Notes under the pieces: generated by a model
The model's database searches: none
Told to the model about the DNA's origin: nothing
The model's input: only the letters and a program-made list of their open reading frames with translations
Shown here: piece by piece, positions 37,522-47,721 of the stretch
How positions within the stretch are numbered: the stretch's first letter is position 1
Layout of the letters: each line of letters starts with the position of its first letter
Program-made: the position numbers and the translations under genes
Origin: Rohdeia sp041398665
Lineage (GTDB): Bacteria; Planctomycetota; UBA1135; GCA-002686595
Reading direction: 5' to 3'
Assembly: GCA_041398665.1 (NCBI GenBank)
Contig: JAWKUH010000005.1
Span: 62,001 to 126,000, forward strand
DNA length: 64,000 bases

Positions 37522-39039
37522 CTACCGTGCGTCGCGGTCGTCGCCGAGCAGGCGCGCGAGGCGCTCCGGCTCGACGCGCACGCGCCGCGTCCTGCCCCCG
37601 GAGAGCGTGACGAGGCCCGCGGGCGCGCCCTTCGGCTTGTGGAGGTGCTTGCGCCGTGCGACGTGGACGTCGGCTCGCGGCGTGCCGCGCAACGGCGAGA
37701 AGTGGATGGCGAGGTGCGCGGCGTCGAGTACGTCCTCGTCGCCGGGCTCCGTGCCCTTGCCGACGCGCAGCACGACGTGGCTGCCCGGTGCGTCGGCGGT
37801 GTGGAGCCACAGGTCGTTGCCGCGCGCGATCCTGATCGAGAGTTCGTCGTTGTCGCGCGCGCTGCGGCCCACCAGGACCTCCGCGCCGGAGCGCGTCCGG
37901 AACAGTCGGTAGGGGAGGCGCGGCGCGGCCTTCTGCACGCGCTTGCCGCGTTCGCGGTCGAGCGGTTCGAGCACGCCGGCGGCGACCGCGCGTCGCTCGA
38001 CGTCCTCCGGTTCGGCCTCGGACGCGAGCTCGGCGAGCGCCGACTCGAGCACCGCGGCGCGCTCCTCGAGACGCGCGCGTTCCTCGTCGAGCGACTCCAG
38101 CGAACGCAACAACTTGTGGTAGCGGTCGAAGACCTTCTCGACGTTCTCCTGCGGCGAACGCTTGGGGTCGAGGGCGATGCGGCGCGGACCGCCGCCCGGC
38201 TCGAACCAGTCCTCGAGGTCGACGTGCTCGAGGCCGCGGCGCAGCTCGTGCATCGAGGCCTTGAGCAGCTCGCCGTCCTGGCGCACGCGCTCCGCCTCGT
38301 TCGCGGCGCGTTCGCGCGCCTCGAGTCCGACGAGGCTGCGCCGCGCTCCGTGCAGCTTGCGCTCGAGACGCTCGCGCAGCTGCTTGCTCGCGCGGTGGCG
38401 TTCGGCCTCCTCGGCGGCGCCGCCGAGCGCGTTCTCGACGCGCCACGACAGCGGCGCGAGCTCGGCGAGCCTCGGCGCGTCCTCCGGCGCCTCGAACGCC
38501 TCGGTGACGGACGGTCCCGGATCGTCCGGCGCCCGGCCCGGCGGGGGCACGTGGGGCTCGCCGCGCGCGAGCCGCGGCGGGCGCGCGTCGCCCTGCTTCT
38601 GCTTGGGCTCGACCAGCCATTCGAGCACGCGCTCCGACCCGTCGACGAGCACGAGGTTGGCGTGCCTCCCGACGAGTTCGGCCACGAGTCCGCGCCGCCC
38701 CTGGTCGGTGTCGAAGCGCAGGAGCGCGAGCCGGTCGCCGCGGACCTGCTCGATCGCGCGCAGCGTCGCGCCGGCGAGCTCCTTCGCCGCGCGCTCGAAG
38801 AAGGGCCCGGTCGAACCCTCGTGACGGTGCACGCGCCCGAGTTGGAGGTGCAGGCGCGGCCCGTCCGCCGCGGCGGACAGCCTCAGGCGCCGGATCCCGC
38901 CCCAGGCGGGGTCCTCGAGCACGAGCAGGAGGTCGCGGGGCGGCAGGGCCGCGGCCTCGCGGACCGTCCCCCCGACGAGGAGCGGGGCGAGCTCGCGCAC
39001 GAGCTCGCCCACGTGGGCGGCGGAGAGCGCGGGGCTCAT
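37522..39039 (-). CDS. rqcH: NFACT-family protein (RqcH-like ribosome quality-control factor)
   Basis: 505 residues, bacterial homologue of Rqc2/NEMF that binds stalled 50S subunits and recruits tRNA for C-terminal tailing. NFACT-N runs over about residues 1-150 (LVAELVGRHANLVLVDGSER). A long charged coiled-coil middle follows, with RAANEAERVRQDGELLKASM and ENVEKVFDRYHKLLRSLESL. NFACT-R lies near 385-470 (GRSARDNDELSIRIARGNDL, then WLHTADAPGSHVVLR). ATG 39039 gives MSPALSAAHVGELVREL. The leader contains the inverted repeat described next. Family identity is clear; the quality-control role is transferred from other bacteria. Confidence 0.88.
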   Translation of the reverse strand: MSPALSAAHVGELVRELAPLLVGGTVREAAALPPRDLLLVLEDPAWGGIRRLRLSAAADGPRLHLQLGRVHRHEGSTGPFFERAAKELAGATLRAIEQVRGDRLALLRFDTDQGRRGLVAELVGRHANLVLVDGSERVLEWLVEPKQKQGDARPPRLARGEPHVPPPGRAPDDPGPSVTEAFEAPEDAPRLAELAPLSWRVENALGGAAEEAERHRASKQLRERLERKLHGARRSLVGLEARERAANEAERVRQDGELLKASMHELRRGLEHVDLEDWFEPGGGPRRIALDPKRSPQENVEKVFDRYHKLLRSLESLDEERARLEERAAVLESALAELASEAEPEDVERRAVAAGVLEPLDRERGKRVQKAAPRLPYRLFRTRSGAEVLVGRSARDNDELSIRIARGNDLWLHTADAPGSHVVLRVGKGTEPGDEDVLDAAHLAIHFSPLRGTPRADVHVARRKHLHKPKGAPAGLVTLSGGRTRRVRVEPERLARLLGDDRDAR

Positions 39040-39045
39040 CGGAGA

Positions 39046-39182
39046 TACTGGCCCCGCTCGCTGGTGATGCGGCCCCGACCGCGCGTCACGACCCCGTGAG
39101 GGCCGGTCGCGGAGGCGGGGCGCCCCCGCTGGGGGCCTCCGGAGCGGGTTCGCGGACGGATCACCAGCGAGTGGGGCCAGTA
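39046..39182. repeat. Long inverted repeat with nested hairpins between ndk and the NFACT gene
   Basis: Arms 39046-39068 and 39160-39182 match at 22 of 23 positions (TACTGGCCCC...CTGGTGAT and its complement). The 91 bases between hold smaller G+C-rich inverted repeats. It fills almost the whole 147-base gap downstream of ndk and upstream of the NFACT start, both on the minus strand. It may be a terminator for ndk, a leader structure for the NFACT mRNA, or a small mobile repeat. Confidence 0.65.
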
Positions 39183-39186
39183 CCGG

Positions 39187-39654
39187 TCAGCGGCCGAGCT
39201 CTTCCTTCGCGGAGTAGCGCCACTCGAAGTCCGCCGGCTCCCAGTCGACGAGCTCGCCCTCGAAGAAGATGTCGAGCTCCTTGGCCGCGGACTCCGGACC
39301 GTCGGAACCGTGCACGAGGTTGTTCGAGAAGCTCATGCCGTAGTCGCCGCGGATCGTGCCGGGCGCGGCCTCGCGCGCGTTGGTCTTGCCCATGAGGCCG
39401 CGCACCACGTTGATGGCGTCCTTGCCCTCGAGGGCGACGGCGACGACCGGGCCGGAGCCCATGAAGGCCACGAGGTTGGCGAAGAAGGGGCGCTCCTTGT
39501 GGACCTCGTAGTGGCGCTCGAGCACGTCGCGCCCGAAGACCTTCAGCTTGAGGCCGACGAGCTTGAGGCCCTTGTTCTCGAAGCGGGTGAGGATCGCGCC
39601 GACGAGGCCGCGTTGGACGGCGTCGGGCTTGCAGAGGACGAGGGTGCGTTCCAT
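39187..39654 (-). CDS. ndk: Nucleoside diphosphate kinase
   Basis: Transfers the gamma phosphate of ATP to other nucleoside diphosphates through a phospho-histidine. 155 residues, a few more than the 140-150 usual. The start MERTLVLCKPDAVQRGLVG, FMGSGPVVAVALEGKDAINV and the active-site His segment SNNLVHGSDGPESAAKEL are all canonical. Start ATG 39654. It is divergent from the ATP synthase operon; the 203-base gap has short G+C hairpins but no clear promoter. Confidence 0.96.
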   Translation of the reverse strand: MERTLVLCKPDAVQRGLVGAILTRFENKGLKLVGLKLKVFGRDVLERHYEVHKERPFFANLVAFMGSGPVVAVALEGKDAINVVRGLMGKTNAREAAPGTIRGDYGMSFSNNLVHGSDGPESAAKELDIFFEGELVDWEPADFEWRYSAKEELGR

Positions 39655-39857
39655 CGGAGCGGTGGGTGGGCTCGCGGCGAGGTGACCGCGGTCGGGACGG
39701 GCCGCCCTCGGGCGGCGCGGTTCGGGACGTTGCTGGCTCGGCGAGGGCCGCACGGCCCGATCGCACGACGCGCGCGACGCCGGAGGAGCTGCTCCGTCGC
39801 CGCGCGGGCGGAAGAGTGTAGCGGCGGCCCTTCCGATGCGCGCGCGCGGGACGCAGG

Positions 39858-40154
39858 ATGGCGGGCGTGGCGGAGCCCGAAGAGGAGCGAGAAGCGCAGG
39901 ACGAGCGGCGCCCCGGCGCGATGCCGAAGTGGATGAACCTGGGCCGCATCGGCGCCGACGAGTCGCGGCCCGGCTCGGCGGCGGGCGTCGAGTTCGCGGC
40001 CATGCTGCTCATCTGCACGGGACTCGGCTACTGGGCCGACCGCAGCTTCGGGACCCTGCCCGTGTTCCTGCTCGTGGGCGCCGGGGTCGGCTTCGCGGGC
40101 GGACTCTGGCACCTCGTGCGGACGCTGGGGGGCTCGGGCGGGAAACGCGGTTGA
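39858..40154 (+). CDS. atpZ: ATP synthase accessory protein AtpZ
   Basis: 98 residues with two membrane spans (AGVEFAAMLLICTGLGYWAD and FGTLPVFLLVGAGVGFAGGL) after a charged N-terminus. It matches the AtpZ/AtpI group of small proteins encoded first in many atp operons and linked to Mg2+ uptake or assembly. It opens the ATP synthase operon. ATG 39858. Confidence 0.8.
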   Translation: MAGVAEPEEEREAQDERRPGAMPKWMNLGRIGADESRPGSAAGVEFAAMLLICTGLGYWADRSFGTLPVFLLVGAGVGFAGGLWHLVRTLGGSGGKRG

Positions 40155-40200
40155 TCGAAGGCGCGCCGCCGGGGCGGGATCGCTACCCTCTCCGGCCGTC

Positions 40201-40578
40201 GTGTCGATCTCCCTGCTCTGCCTCCTCTGCGCCGTCGCGGCGGCCCTCGTCGGGTCGTTCGTCGGCGGAGCGACGGGGTGGGGGATCGCGGCGGGCGGGT
40301 TCCTGGCCGCCGCCGTGAGCGGGACCTCGGCCGCGATCCTGCACCGCACGGTGCGCGAGCGCCCGCGGCAGTCCTTCACGGCCTTCGTCGCGGGCTTCGC
40401 GATCAAGGTCGGCGCCCTGCTCGCCATGGCGGTCGTGTTCCTGGCCTTCCCCGACCTTCGCGAACGGCTCGACCCGACGGGCCTCCTCGCGACCTTCGCG
40501 ATCGTCGCCGTGGTCCTGCTCGCCGCAGGGACCCAGGTCGCGCGTCGCGAACTCGGAATAGGTCGACCCGAAGCTTGA
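40201..40578 (+). CDS. atpI: ATP synthase subunit I-like membrane protein
   Basis: 125 residues, three to four predicted membrane spans (LCLLCAVAAALVGSFVGG, GWGIAAGGFLAAAVSG, FIKV-like VGALLAMAVVFLAF, LLATFAIVAVVLLAAG). Sequence similarity to AtpI is weak, as always in this family. Position between atpZ and atpB is the main argument. GTG start at 40201; TACCCT near 40184 could be a -10 but would lie inside the operon. Confidence 0.65.
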   Translation: MSISLLCLLCAVAAALVGSFVGGATGWGIAAGGFLAAAVSGTSAAILHRTVRERPRQSFTAFVAGFAIKVGALLAMAVVFLAFPDLRERLDPTGLLATFAIVAVVLLAAGTQVARRELGIGRPEA

Positions 40579-40687
40579 GTGCGACGGGCCGACTCACGAC
40601 ACTGTTGGCCCCAAAACGCGGCGAGACGCGTCGCCGAATCCTCCGGCTCCCCCCGCCGTTCCCCGCAGTTCCGCCCGCCGAAGACCC

Positions 40688-41806
40688 GTGCGCGACCTCC
40701 TCCATCCGCGAGTCCTGCTCGTCCTCGCCGTGCTGGTCGGTGCCTGCTTCGTGAACACGAAGTTCGTCCCGCACCACGAGAACAGCAACCCGATCCTGCA
40801 GCTCTTCCTGCACCTCGAGCCCGCGGGTCTCGTGACGGATGCGCACGGGAGCCACGGGGACGCGGGCGCGGCCGAAGAGCACGCGACGGAAGAACACGGT
40901 GCGGCAGAGCACGGCGCGACGGAACACGGTGCGACGGAACACGGTGCGACGGAACACGGTGCGACGGAACACGGTGCCGACGAACACGCCGCCGACGCGC
41001 ACGGCCACGCCTCGCCCTACCTGCTGGCCGTGCCGATGGCCTTCCTGCCGAAAGCGTTCGACATGGACCGCGTCGACTCGAACGGCACGACGCTCGTCCT
41101 CACCAACCTGCAGGTGTTCCAGATCGCGGCGATCCTGCTGATCTTCATCTGCTTCAGCGGCGTGCCGAGCTACCTGCGCACGGGCCGCGGCGACGTCGTC
41201 ACGCGACTGTTCGCCGGATTCGCCCTGTGGCTGCGCGACGAGACCGTGATCCCCGTCATGGGCAAGGAGGAGGGCACGAAGTGGACGCCCTACTTCCTCG
41301 CGGTCTTCTTCTTCGTGCTGTTCATGAACATGAGCGGCCTTCTGCCGCACGCGGCGACCGCCACGTCGAGCATCTTCGTGACGGGCGCCATGGCCGCGAC
41401 GACGCTGGTCTGCATGCTCGTGTTCGGGATGGTGCGCCAGGGACCGATCTCCTTCTGGAAGCACCTCGTCCCGCACGTCCCGATCTTCATCTGGCCGCTG
41501 ATGTTCGTGGTCGAGGTCGTCGGCCTCGTCATCAAGCCGGTCGCGCTCATGCTGCGTCTCTTCGCGACCATGACCGGCGGCCACATGGTGATCCTGGCCT
41601 TCATGGGCCTGATCTTCTTCTTCGCGAAGACCTACGGCGCGGGCCCCGACAGCCCCAGCGCCATCGGCTACGCCGTCGCACCGCTCAGCGTGGGCTTCGG
41701 CGTGTTCGTGATGATCATCGAGTCCTTCGTGGTGATGCTGCAGGCCTACATCTTCACGCAGCTCTCGGTGATCTTCATCAACATGGCGATGCATCCGGAA
41801 CACTGA
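40688..41806 (+). CDS. atpB: ATP synthase F0 subunit a, with His-rich EHGAT insert
   Basis: Proton half-channel of F0, 372 residues. The N-terminal span (RVLLVLAVLVGACF) is followed by a non-family insert of about 50 residues rich in His, Glu and Ala, built of repeated EHGAT units. The conserved core then follows: TPYFLAVFFFVLFMNMSGLL, IKPVALMLRLFATMTGGHMV with the essential Arg, and VMLQAYIFTQLSVIFINMAM. GTG start at 40688. The stop lies inside a perfect hairpin that separates it from atpE. Confidence 0.95.
   Translation: MRDLLHPRVLLVLAVLVGACFVNTKFVPHHENSNPILQLFLHLEPAGLVTDAHGSHGDAGAAEEHATEEHGAAEHGATEHGATEHGATEHGATEHGADEHAADAHGHASPYLLAVPMAFLPKAFDMDRVDSNGTTLVLTNLQVFQIAAILLIFICFSGVPSYLRTGRGDVVTRLFAGFALWLRDETVIPVMGKEEGTKWTPYFLAVFFFVLFMNMSGLLPHAATATSSIFVTGAMAATTLVCMLVFGMVRQGPISFWKHLVPHVPIFIWPLMFVVEVVGLVIKPVALMLRLFATMTGGHMVILAFMGLIFFFAKTYGAGPDSPSAIGYAVAPLSVGFGVFVMIIESFVVMLQAYIFTQLSVIFINMAMHPEH
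40909..40989 (+). repeat. 15-bp in-frame tandem repeat inside atpB
   Basis: About five near-identical copies of a 15-base unit of the type CACGGTGCGACGGAA, encoding HGATE repeated. Flanking degenerate units (EHATE, EHGAA, EHGAD) extend the array to about 40876-40990. Unit length is a multiple of three, so copy-number change keeps the frame. Confidence 0.9.
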
Positions 41807-41829
41807 GCCGGAGGCTCAGTGTTCCGGAT
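41793..41829 (+). promoter_or_regulatory. Perfect 17-bp hairpin overlapping the atpB stop codon
   Basis: 41793-41809 pairs exactly with 41813-41829 around the loop GGA; the atpB TGA is inside the left arm, and TT follows the right arm. A second 8-bp hairpin (CCAACGGC/GCCGTTGG) follows directly. Together they could be a partial terminator or an RNA-processing and stability site ahead of atpE. Confidence 0.65.
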
Positions 41830-42016
41830 TTGCTGTTGGTCCAACGGCTGGCGCCGTTGGGACGAGAGCACGGGACACAACGACCGCACCTCCAGGCTCA
41901 GCACGAGACACCTCACGAATCCAAAGCGCACGAGATCGACGCCCCTGCATCGGTCCCGACACGTCCGACACCCCTGAAAGCCCGGCCGAACGGCCACCAC
42001 ATCCACAACTCGACAG

Positions 42017-42286
42017 ATGATCCAAGAGCTCTCCCAGGAAGCCCTGAACCAGGCCGCCATCAACGCCGGATTCGGTTGGGCCAAGTTCGGCGCCGGCCTC
42101 GGTGCGGGTCTCGCGCCGCTCGGCGCCGGCCTCGGCATCGGTCTCATCGGTTCGGCCCAGGCCCAGGGCATCGCCCGCCAGCCGGAAGCCGCCGCCGAGA
42201 TCCGCGGCGCGTCGCTGCTGCTCGCCGCCCTCGTCGAGGGTGTCGCGCTGTTCGCGCTCGTCGTCACCCTGCTCGCCACGCTCTGA
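42017..42286 (+). CDS. atpE: ATP synthase F0 subunit c
   Basis: Rotor ring proteolipid, 89 residues, two hydrophobic helices joined by the polar loop ARQPEAAAEIRG. Helix 1 is Gly-rich (GAGLGAGLAPLGAGLGIGLI); helix 2 has the ion-binding Glu in LVEGVALFALVV. Neither the helix-1 Gln nor the Glu-Ser/Thr pair of Na+-coupled rings is present, so proton coupling is inferred. The 210-base gap upstream and 188-base gap downstream are the largest in the operon, and both contain hairpins. Confidence 0.95.
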   Translation: MIQELSQEALNQAAINAGFGWAKFGAGLGAGLAPLGAGLGIGLIGSAQAQGIARQPEAAAEIRGASLLLAALVEGVALFALVVTLLATL

Positions 42287-42310
42287 TCCGAGCCGTGCCG
42301 GGCGGGACGG

Positions 42311-42341
42311 CCCGGGTTCGCGGCTCGACCGCGGACCCGGG
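42311..42341 (+). promoter_or_regulatory. Hairpin between atpE and atpF
   Basis: 42311-42323 pairs with 42329-42341 (CCCGGGTTCGCGG against CCGCGGACCCGGG, one G-T pair) around a 5-base loop, 25 bases after the atpE stop. No T tract follows. Candidate processing or attenuation site. Confidence 0.5.
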
Positions 42342-42474
42342 CAGGTCCTGAGCCGCGAGGCTCGGCCCGCTCCGCGCCGACGCGCGCTCCGAGACGCGGA
42401 GCGACACGCCGAGCGCCCCTCCGAGAGACACGTCTTCGCAGCGACCGCCCTCGAGGCACACGTCCATCGCTGAA

Positions 42475-43008
42475 ATGAGCATCACGCACACCTTCGTCGC
42501 CGAGGGCGGGTTCAACCCGCTCGACCTCAACAACCTCGGCGGGGCCTTCTGGACCTGGGTCATCTTCCTCCTGGCACTGCCGTTCATCTGGAAGATGGTC
42601 ATGGGCCCGATCACGCGCGCCCTGTTCGAGCGCGACGAGCTCGCGAAGAGCGCCGTCGTGCGCGCCGAACAGGCCAGCGCCGAGGCCGAACGCGCGCGTT
42701 CCGAGGTCGAGGTCAAGCTCGGCGAGGCCCGCGCCGAGGCCCAGCGCATCCTGCAGGCCGCGCGCGAGCGCGGCGAGGCGCGGGAGCGCGAGATCGTCGA
42801 CAAGGCCAAGGAGGAGGCGACCGCGCTCCTCGACGCCGCCGCGGCGCAGATCCGCGCGGAGAAGGACAAGGCCCTCGAGGCCATCCGCTCCGAGGTCGTC
42901 GAGCTGACGATGTCCGCCGCCACCAAGGTCGTCGGCCGCAACGTCGGCAGCGAGGACGATCGACGCTTCGTCGAGTCGCTCGTGGCCCAGGGCGAGGCGC
43001 GCGCGTGA
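42475..43008 (+). CDS. atpF: ATP synthase F0 subunit b
   Basis: Peripheral stalk, 177 residues. One N-terminal membrane span (FWTWVIFLLALPFIWKMVMG), then an uninterrupted charged helix (EQASAEAERARSEVEVKLGE to AAAQIRAEKDKALEAIRSEV) that dimerises as a coiled coil. Its end overlaps atpH by 4 bases. Confidence 0.94.
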   Translation: MSITHTFVAEGGFNPLDLNNLGGAFWTWVIFLLALPFIWKMVMGPITRALFERDELAKSAVVRAEQASAEAERARSEVEVKLGEARAEAQRILQAARERGEAREREIVDKAKEEATALLDAAAAQIRAEKDKALEAIRSEVVELTMSAATKVVGRNVGSEDDRRFVESLVAQGEARA

Positions 43009-43547
43009 TCTCCCAGGTCGCACGCCGCTACGCGGACTCCTTGTTCGGCCTGGCGAAGCGCCGGGGCGCGCTCGAGCACGTCGCTCGGGACGTCCGTCGC
43101 ATCGCGACGGCCCTCGCGGACCCGCGCGCGCAGGCGCTCGTCACGAGTCGCCGGGTCGACGGAGCCAAGCGACGGGCGTCGCTCGAACCGCTGCTCGAGT
43201 CGGCGCACGCCCTGACCAGGAACTTCGTCTCGCTGTGCTTCGACAAGCGCCGCGAGGCCGTGCTCCTCGAGCTCGGCGACGCCTTCCACGAGCGCGAGCT
43301 CGAGGAAGCCGGAGCCGTCGAGGGCGTCGTCGAGTCGGCGCGCGCCCTGGGCGACGCCGAGGTCGACCGTCTGGCCTCCCACCTCGGCGCGCGCATCGGC
43401 AAGTCGGTGCGACTCACGAACCGCGTCGTCCCCGAACTCGTGGGCGGCGTCCGCGTCATCGTCGGCAGCCACATGCTCGACAACTCGGTGAAGGGCCGGC
43501 TCGAAGGCCTGCGCCAACGCCTGATGGAGGTGCCGGTCGGGGCCTGA
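43005..43547 (+). CDS. atpH: ATP synthase F1 subunit delta
   Basis: Links the b stalk to F1, 180 residues. It starts with QVARRYADSLFGLAKRRG, the family N-terminus, and ends near VVPELVGGVRVIVGSHMLDN, the conserved C-terminal segment. GTG start at 43005 inside GCGTGA, coupled to atpF. Confidence 0.93.
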   Translation: MISQVARRYADSLFGLAKRRGALEHVARDVRRIATALADPRAQALVTSRRVDGAKRRASLEPLLESAHALTRNFVSLCFDKRREAVLLELGDAFHERELEEAGAVEGVVESARALGDAEVDRLASHLGARIGKSVRLTNRVVPELVGGVRVIVGSHMLDNSVKGRLEGLRQRLMEVPVGA

Positions 43548-43647
43548 GCCCGCCGCACCAGTCGACTCGAGTACCGGAGCGCTCGCCGCTCATCCAAAGA
43601 ACGAACACCCGGGCGGTACGCCCGACAGCCTCGAAGAACGCAATCCC

Positions 43648-45213
<1,566 letters not shown>

Positions 45214-45268
45214 GCCGAGGCTCGTCCCGCGACCCCCTCCGAGCGAAGAAGGACCCCCGAACGACACC

Positions 45269-46156
45269 ATGGCCGGCATTCGCGAACTGCGCGGACGGAT
45301 CAAGTCCGTCGGCAACATCAAGCAGATCACGCGCGCGATGGAGATGGTGGCGACGACCAAGTTGCGTCGCTTCCAGGATCGCGCCGTGGCCTCGCGCCCG
45401 TACGCCGAGGAGATCACGCGTCTCGTCGGTCGGCTCGCCAGCGTGCTCGGCGAGGAGGTCGCGGACATGCCGCTCTTCCGCGCCGGGAAGGGCGAGCAGG
45501 TCGCCGTCCTGCTGGTCGCCTCCGACCGCGGACTGTGCGGCGCCTACAACTCGAACGTGTTCCGCGAGCTCGAGCGCTGGATCCGCGAACAGGGCCTGTC
45601 GAAGGAGTCCGTCGACTTCTTCGTGTACGGCCGCCGCGGCTACCAGTACCTGAGCAAGCGCGGCTACAAGGTCGAGCGCTTCGTCGTCGACCCGCCGCTC
45701 GAACAGATGGACTTCGCCGGGGCCGCGCACACCGCGCAGATCCTGGTCAAGGCCTTCGAGACCGGGAAGTACCGCGAGGCGCGCCTGCTCTACACGGCGT
45801 TCGAGTCGGTGGTCCGCTTCGTCCCGCGCGTCGTGCCGTTCCTGCCCGTCGCGGGCGTGTCGGCCGCGGAGGGCGAGGGCGAGGAGACCGCGCTCGGTGG
45901 TGACGTCATCCTCGAGCCGGACGCCTCGACGATCTTCCAGTCGCTCGTCCCGCGCTACCTCGAGACGCGCATCTACAACGCGCTGCTCGAGTCGCTGACG
46001 TCGGAGTACGCGAGCCGCCGCGTCTCGATGAAGAACGCGACCGACGCGGCCAGCGACATGCAGGGCGAGCTGAAGATGATCTACAACCGCAAGCGCCAGG
46101 AAACGATCACGAAGGAGCTGCTCGACATCGTCGGCGGCGCCGAAGCCGTGCGCTGA
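45269..46156 (+). CDS. atpG: ATP synthase F1 subunit gamma
   Basis: Central rotor stalk, 295 residues. N-terminal MAGIRELRGRIKSVGNIKQI and C-terminal ASDMQGELKMIYNRKRQETI are the conserved coiled-coil ends; ASDRGLCGAYNSNVFRE is the central motif. Confidence 0.97.
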   Translation: MAGIRELRGRIKSVGNIKQITRAMEMVATTKLRRFQDRAVASRPYAEEITRLVGRLASVLGEEVADMPLFRAGKGEQVAVLLVASDRGLCGAYNSNVFRELERWIREQGLSKESVDFFVYGRRGYQYLSKRGYKVERFVVDPPLEQMDFAGAAHTAQILVKAFETGKYREARLLYTAFESVVRFVPRVVPFLPVAGVSAAEGEGEETALGGDVILEPDASTIFQSLVPRYLETRIYNALLESLTSEYASRRVSMKNATDAASDMQGELKMIYNRKRQETITKELLDIVGGAEAVR

Positions 46157-46224
46157 ACGCGCAGAACGACACAGCCCCTCCGAGAAGAACACCAGAGGCC
46201 GCCGACCGCGGCCCCACGAGAGCC

Positions 46225-47673
46225 ATGACCCAAACCGCCACCGCTCAGGGCGAAGTCGCCCAGGTCTTCGGACCCGTCGTCGACGTCCGCTTCGCTTCCG
46301 GCCACCTCCCCGCGATCTTCAACGCGCTCTCGATCGACGATCAGGAGCGCGGGGTGAAGCTGGTCCTCGAGGTCGCCCAGCACATGGGCAACGACGTGGT
46401 CCGCTGCGTCGCCATGGCGTCGACCGACGGTCTGCGCCGCGGCGTCCCGGTCGTCGACACCGGCGCACCGATCTCGGTGCCGGTGGGCGAGCAGACCAAG
46501 GGCCGGATCTTCAACCTCCTCGGCGACGCCCTCGACGAGGTCGCGCGCGGCAAGTTCGACAAGGGCCAGACCGCGCCGATCCACAAGCCGGCGCCGACGT
46601 TCGAGGAGCAGGAGGCGATCTCCGAGGTCTTCGAGACCGGCCTCAAGGTCGTCGACCTGCTGTGCCCCTTCGCGAAGGGCGGCAAGATCGGCCTGTTCGG
46701 CGGTGCGGGCGTCGGCAAGACGGTGCTCATCCAGGAGCTCATCCGCATCACCGCGGTCGAGAAGGGCGGCTTCTCGGTGTTCTGCGGCGTCGGCGAGCGC
46801 ACCCGTGAGGGCAACGACCTCTGGCTCGAGATGACCGAGGCGAAGTACACGACGCCCGACGGTCAGGAGCAGTCCGTCATCGACAACGCCGTGCTCGTCT
46901 TCGGTCAGATGAACGAGCCGCCGGGCGCGCGTCTGCGCGTGGCGCTCTCCGGCCTGACGATGGCCGAGTACTTCCGCGACGAGAAGGGCCAGGACGTGCT
47001 CCTGTTCGTCGACAACATCTTCCGCTTCGTGCAGGCGGGTTCCGAGGTGTCCGCGCTCCTCGGCCGCATGCCCTCCGCGGTGGGTTACCAGCCGACGATG
47101 GCCAGCGAGATGGGCGCCCTCCAGGAGCGCATCACGTCGACCAAGCGCGGATCGGTGACCTCGATGCAGGCGGTCTACGTGCCGGCCGACGACATCACCG
47201 ACCCGGCGCCGGTCGCGACGTTCGCCCACCTCGACTCGACGATCATCCTCGAGCGTTCGATCGCCGAGCTCGGCATCTACCCCGCGGTCGACCCGCTGAA
47301 GTCGACGTCCCGCATGCTCGACCCGCAGGTCGTCGGCGAGGAGCACTACAACGTGGCCCGCGAGGTCCAGCGCATCCTCCAGCGCTACGCCGACCTCAAG
47401 GACATCATCGCGATCCTCGGCGTCGAGGAACTCAGCGACGAGGACAAGATGGCGGTCGCCCGCGCGCGCCGCATCCAGCGCTTCCTGTCGCAGCCGTTCT
47501 TCGTCGCGGAGCAGTTCACGGGCACGCCCGGCGTGTTCGTGCCGCGCGAGGACACCGTCCGCTCCTTCAAGGAGATCGTCGAGGGCAAGCACGACGACGT
47601 GCCCGAGTCGGCCTTCATGTACAAGGGCGGCATCGACACGGTTCTCGCGGCCGCCAAGAAGATGCAGGGCTGA
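46225..47673 (+). CDS. atpD: ATP synthase F1 subunit beta
   Basis: Catalytic subunit, 482 residues. Walker A is GLFGGAGVGKTVLIQELI, the catalytic Glu region is VGERTREGNDLWLEM, the DELSEED-region equivalent is EELSDEDKMAVARARR, and ALLGRMPSAVGYQPTM is the family signature. Complete and uninterrupted. Confidence 0.98.
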   Translation: MTQTATAQGEVAQVFGPVVDVRFASGHLPAIFNALSIDDQERGVKLVLEVAQHMGNDVVRCVAMASTDGLRRGVPVVDTGAPISVPVGEQTKGRIFNLLGDALDEVARGKFDKGQTAPIHKPAPTFEEQEAISEVFETGLKVVDLLCPFAKGGKIGLFGGAGVGKTVLIQELIRITAVEKGGFSVFCGVGERTREGNDLWLEMTEAKYTTPDGQEQSVIDNAVLVFGQMNEPPGARLRVALSGLTMAEYFRDEKGQDVLLFVDNIFRFVQAGSEVSALLGRMPSAVGYQPTMASEMGALQERITSTKRGSVTSMQAVYVPADDITDPAPVATFAHLDSTIILERSIAELGIYPAVDPLKSTSRMLDPQVVGEEHYNVAREVQRILQRYADLKDIIAILGVEELSDEDKMAVARARRIQRFLSQPFFVAEQFTGTPGVFVPREDTVRSFKEIVEGKHDDVPESAFMYKGGIDTVLAAAKKMQG

Positions 47674-47721
47674 TCGGGCTCGAGCCCGTACGCTCCCGAC
47701 CACTCGAACGCGGAACCCTCC

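Noticed and set aside
40909..40989. Short regular repeats considered as a CRISPR array
   Set aside because: 15-bp units without spacers, in frame inside atpB and translated as EHGAT repeats.
42017..42286. Sodium-coupled ATP synthase
   Set aside because: The c subunit lacks the helix-1 Gln and the Glu-Ser/Thr signature of Na+ rings; only the bare Glu is present.
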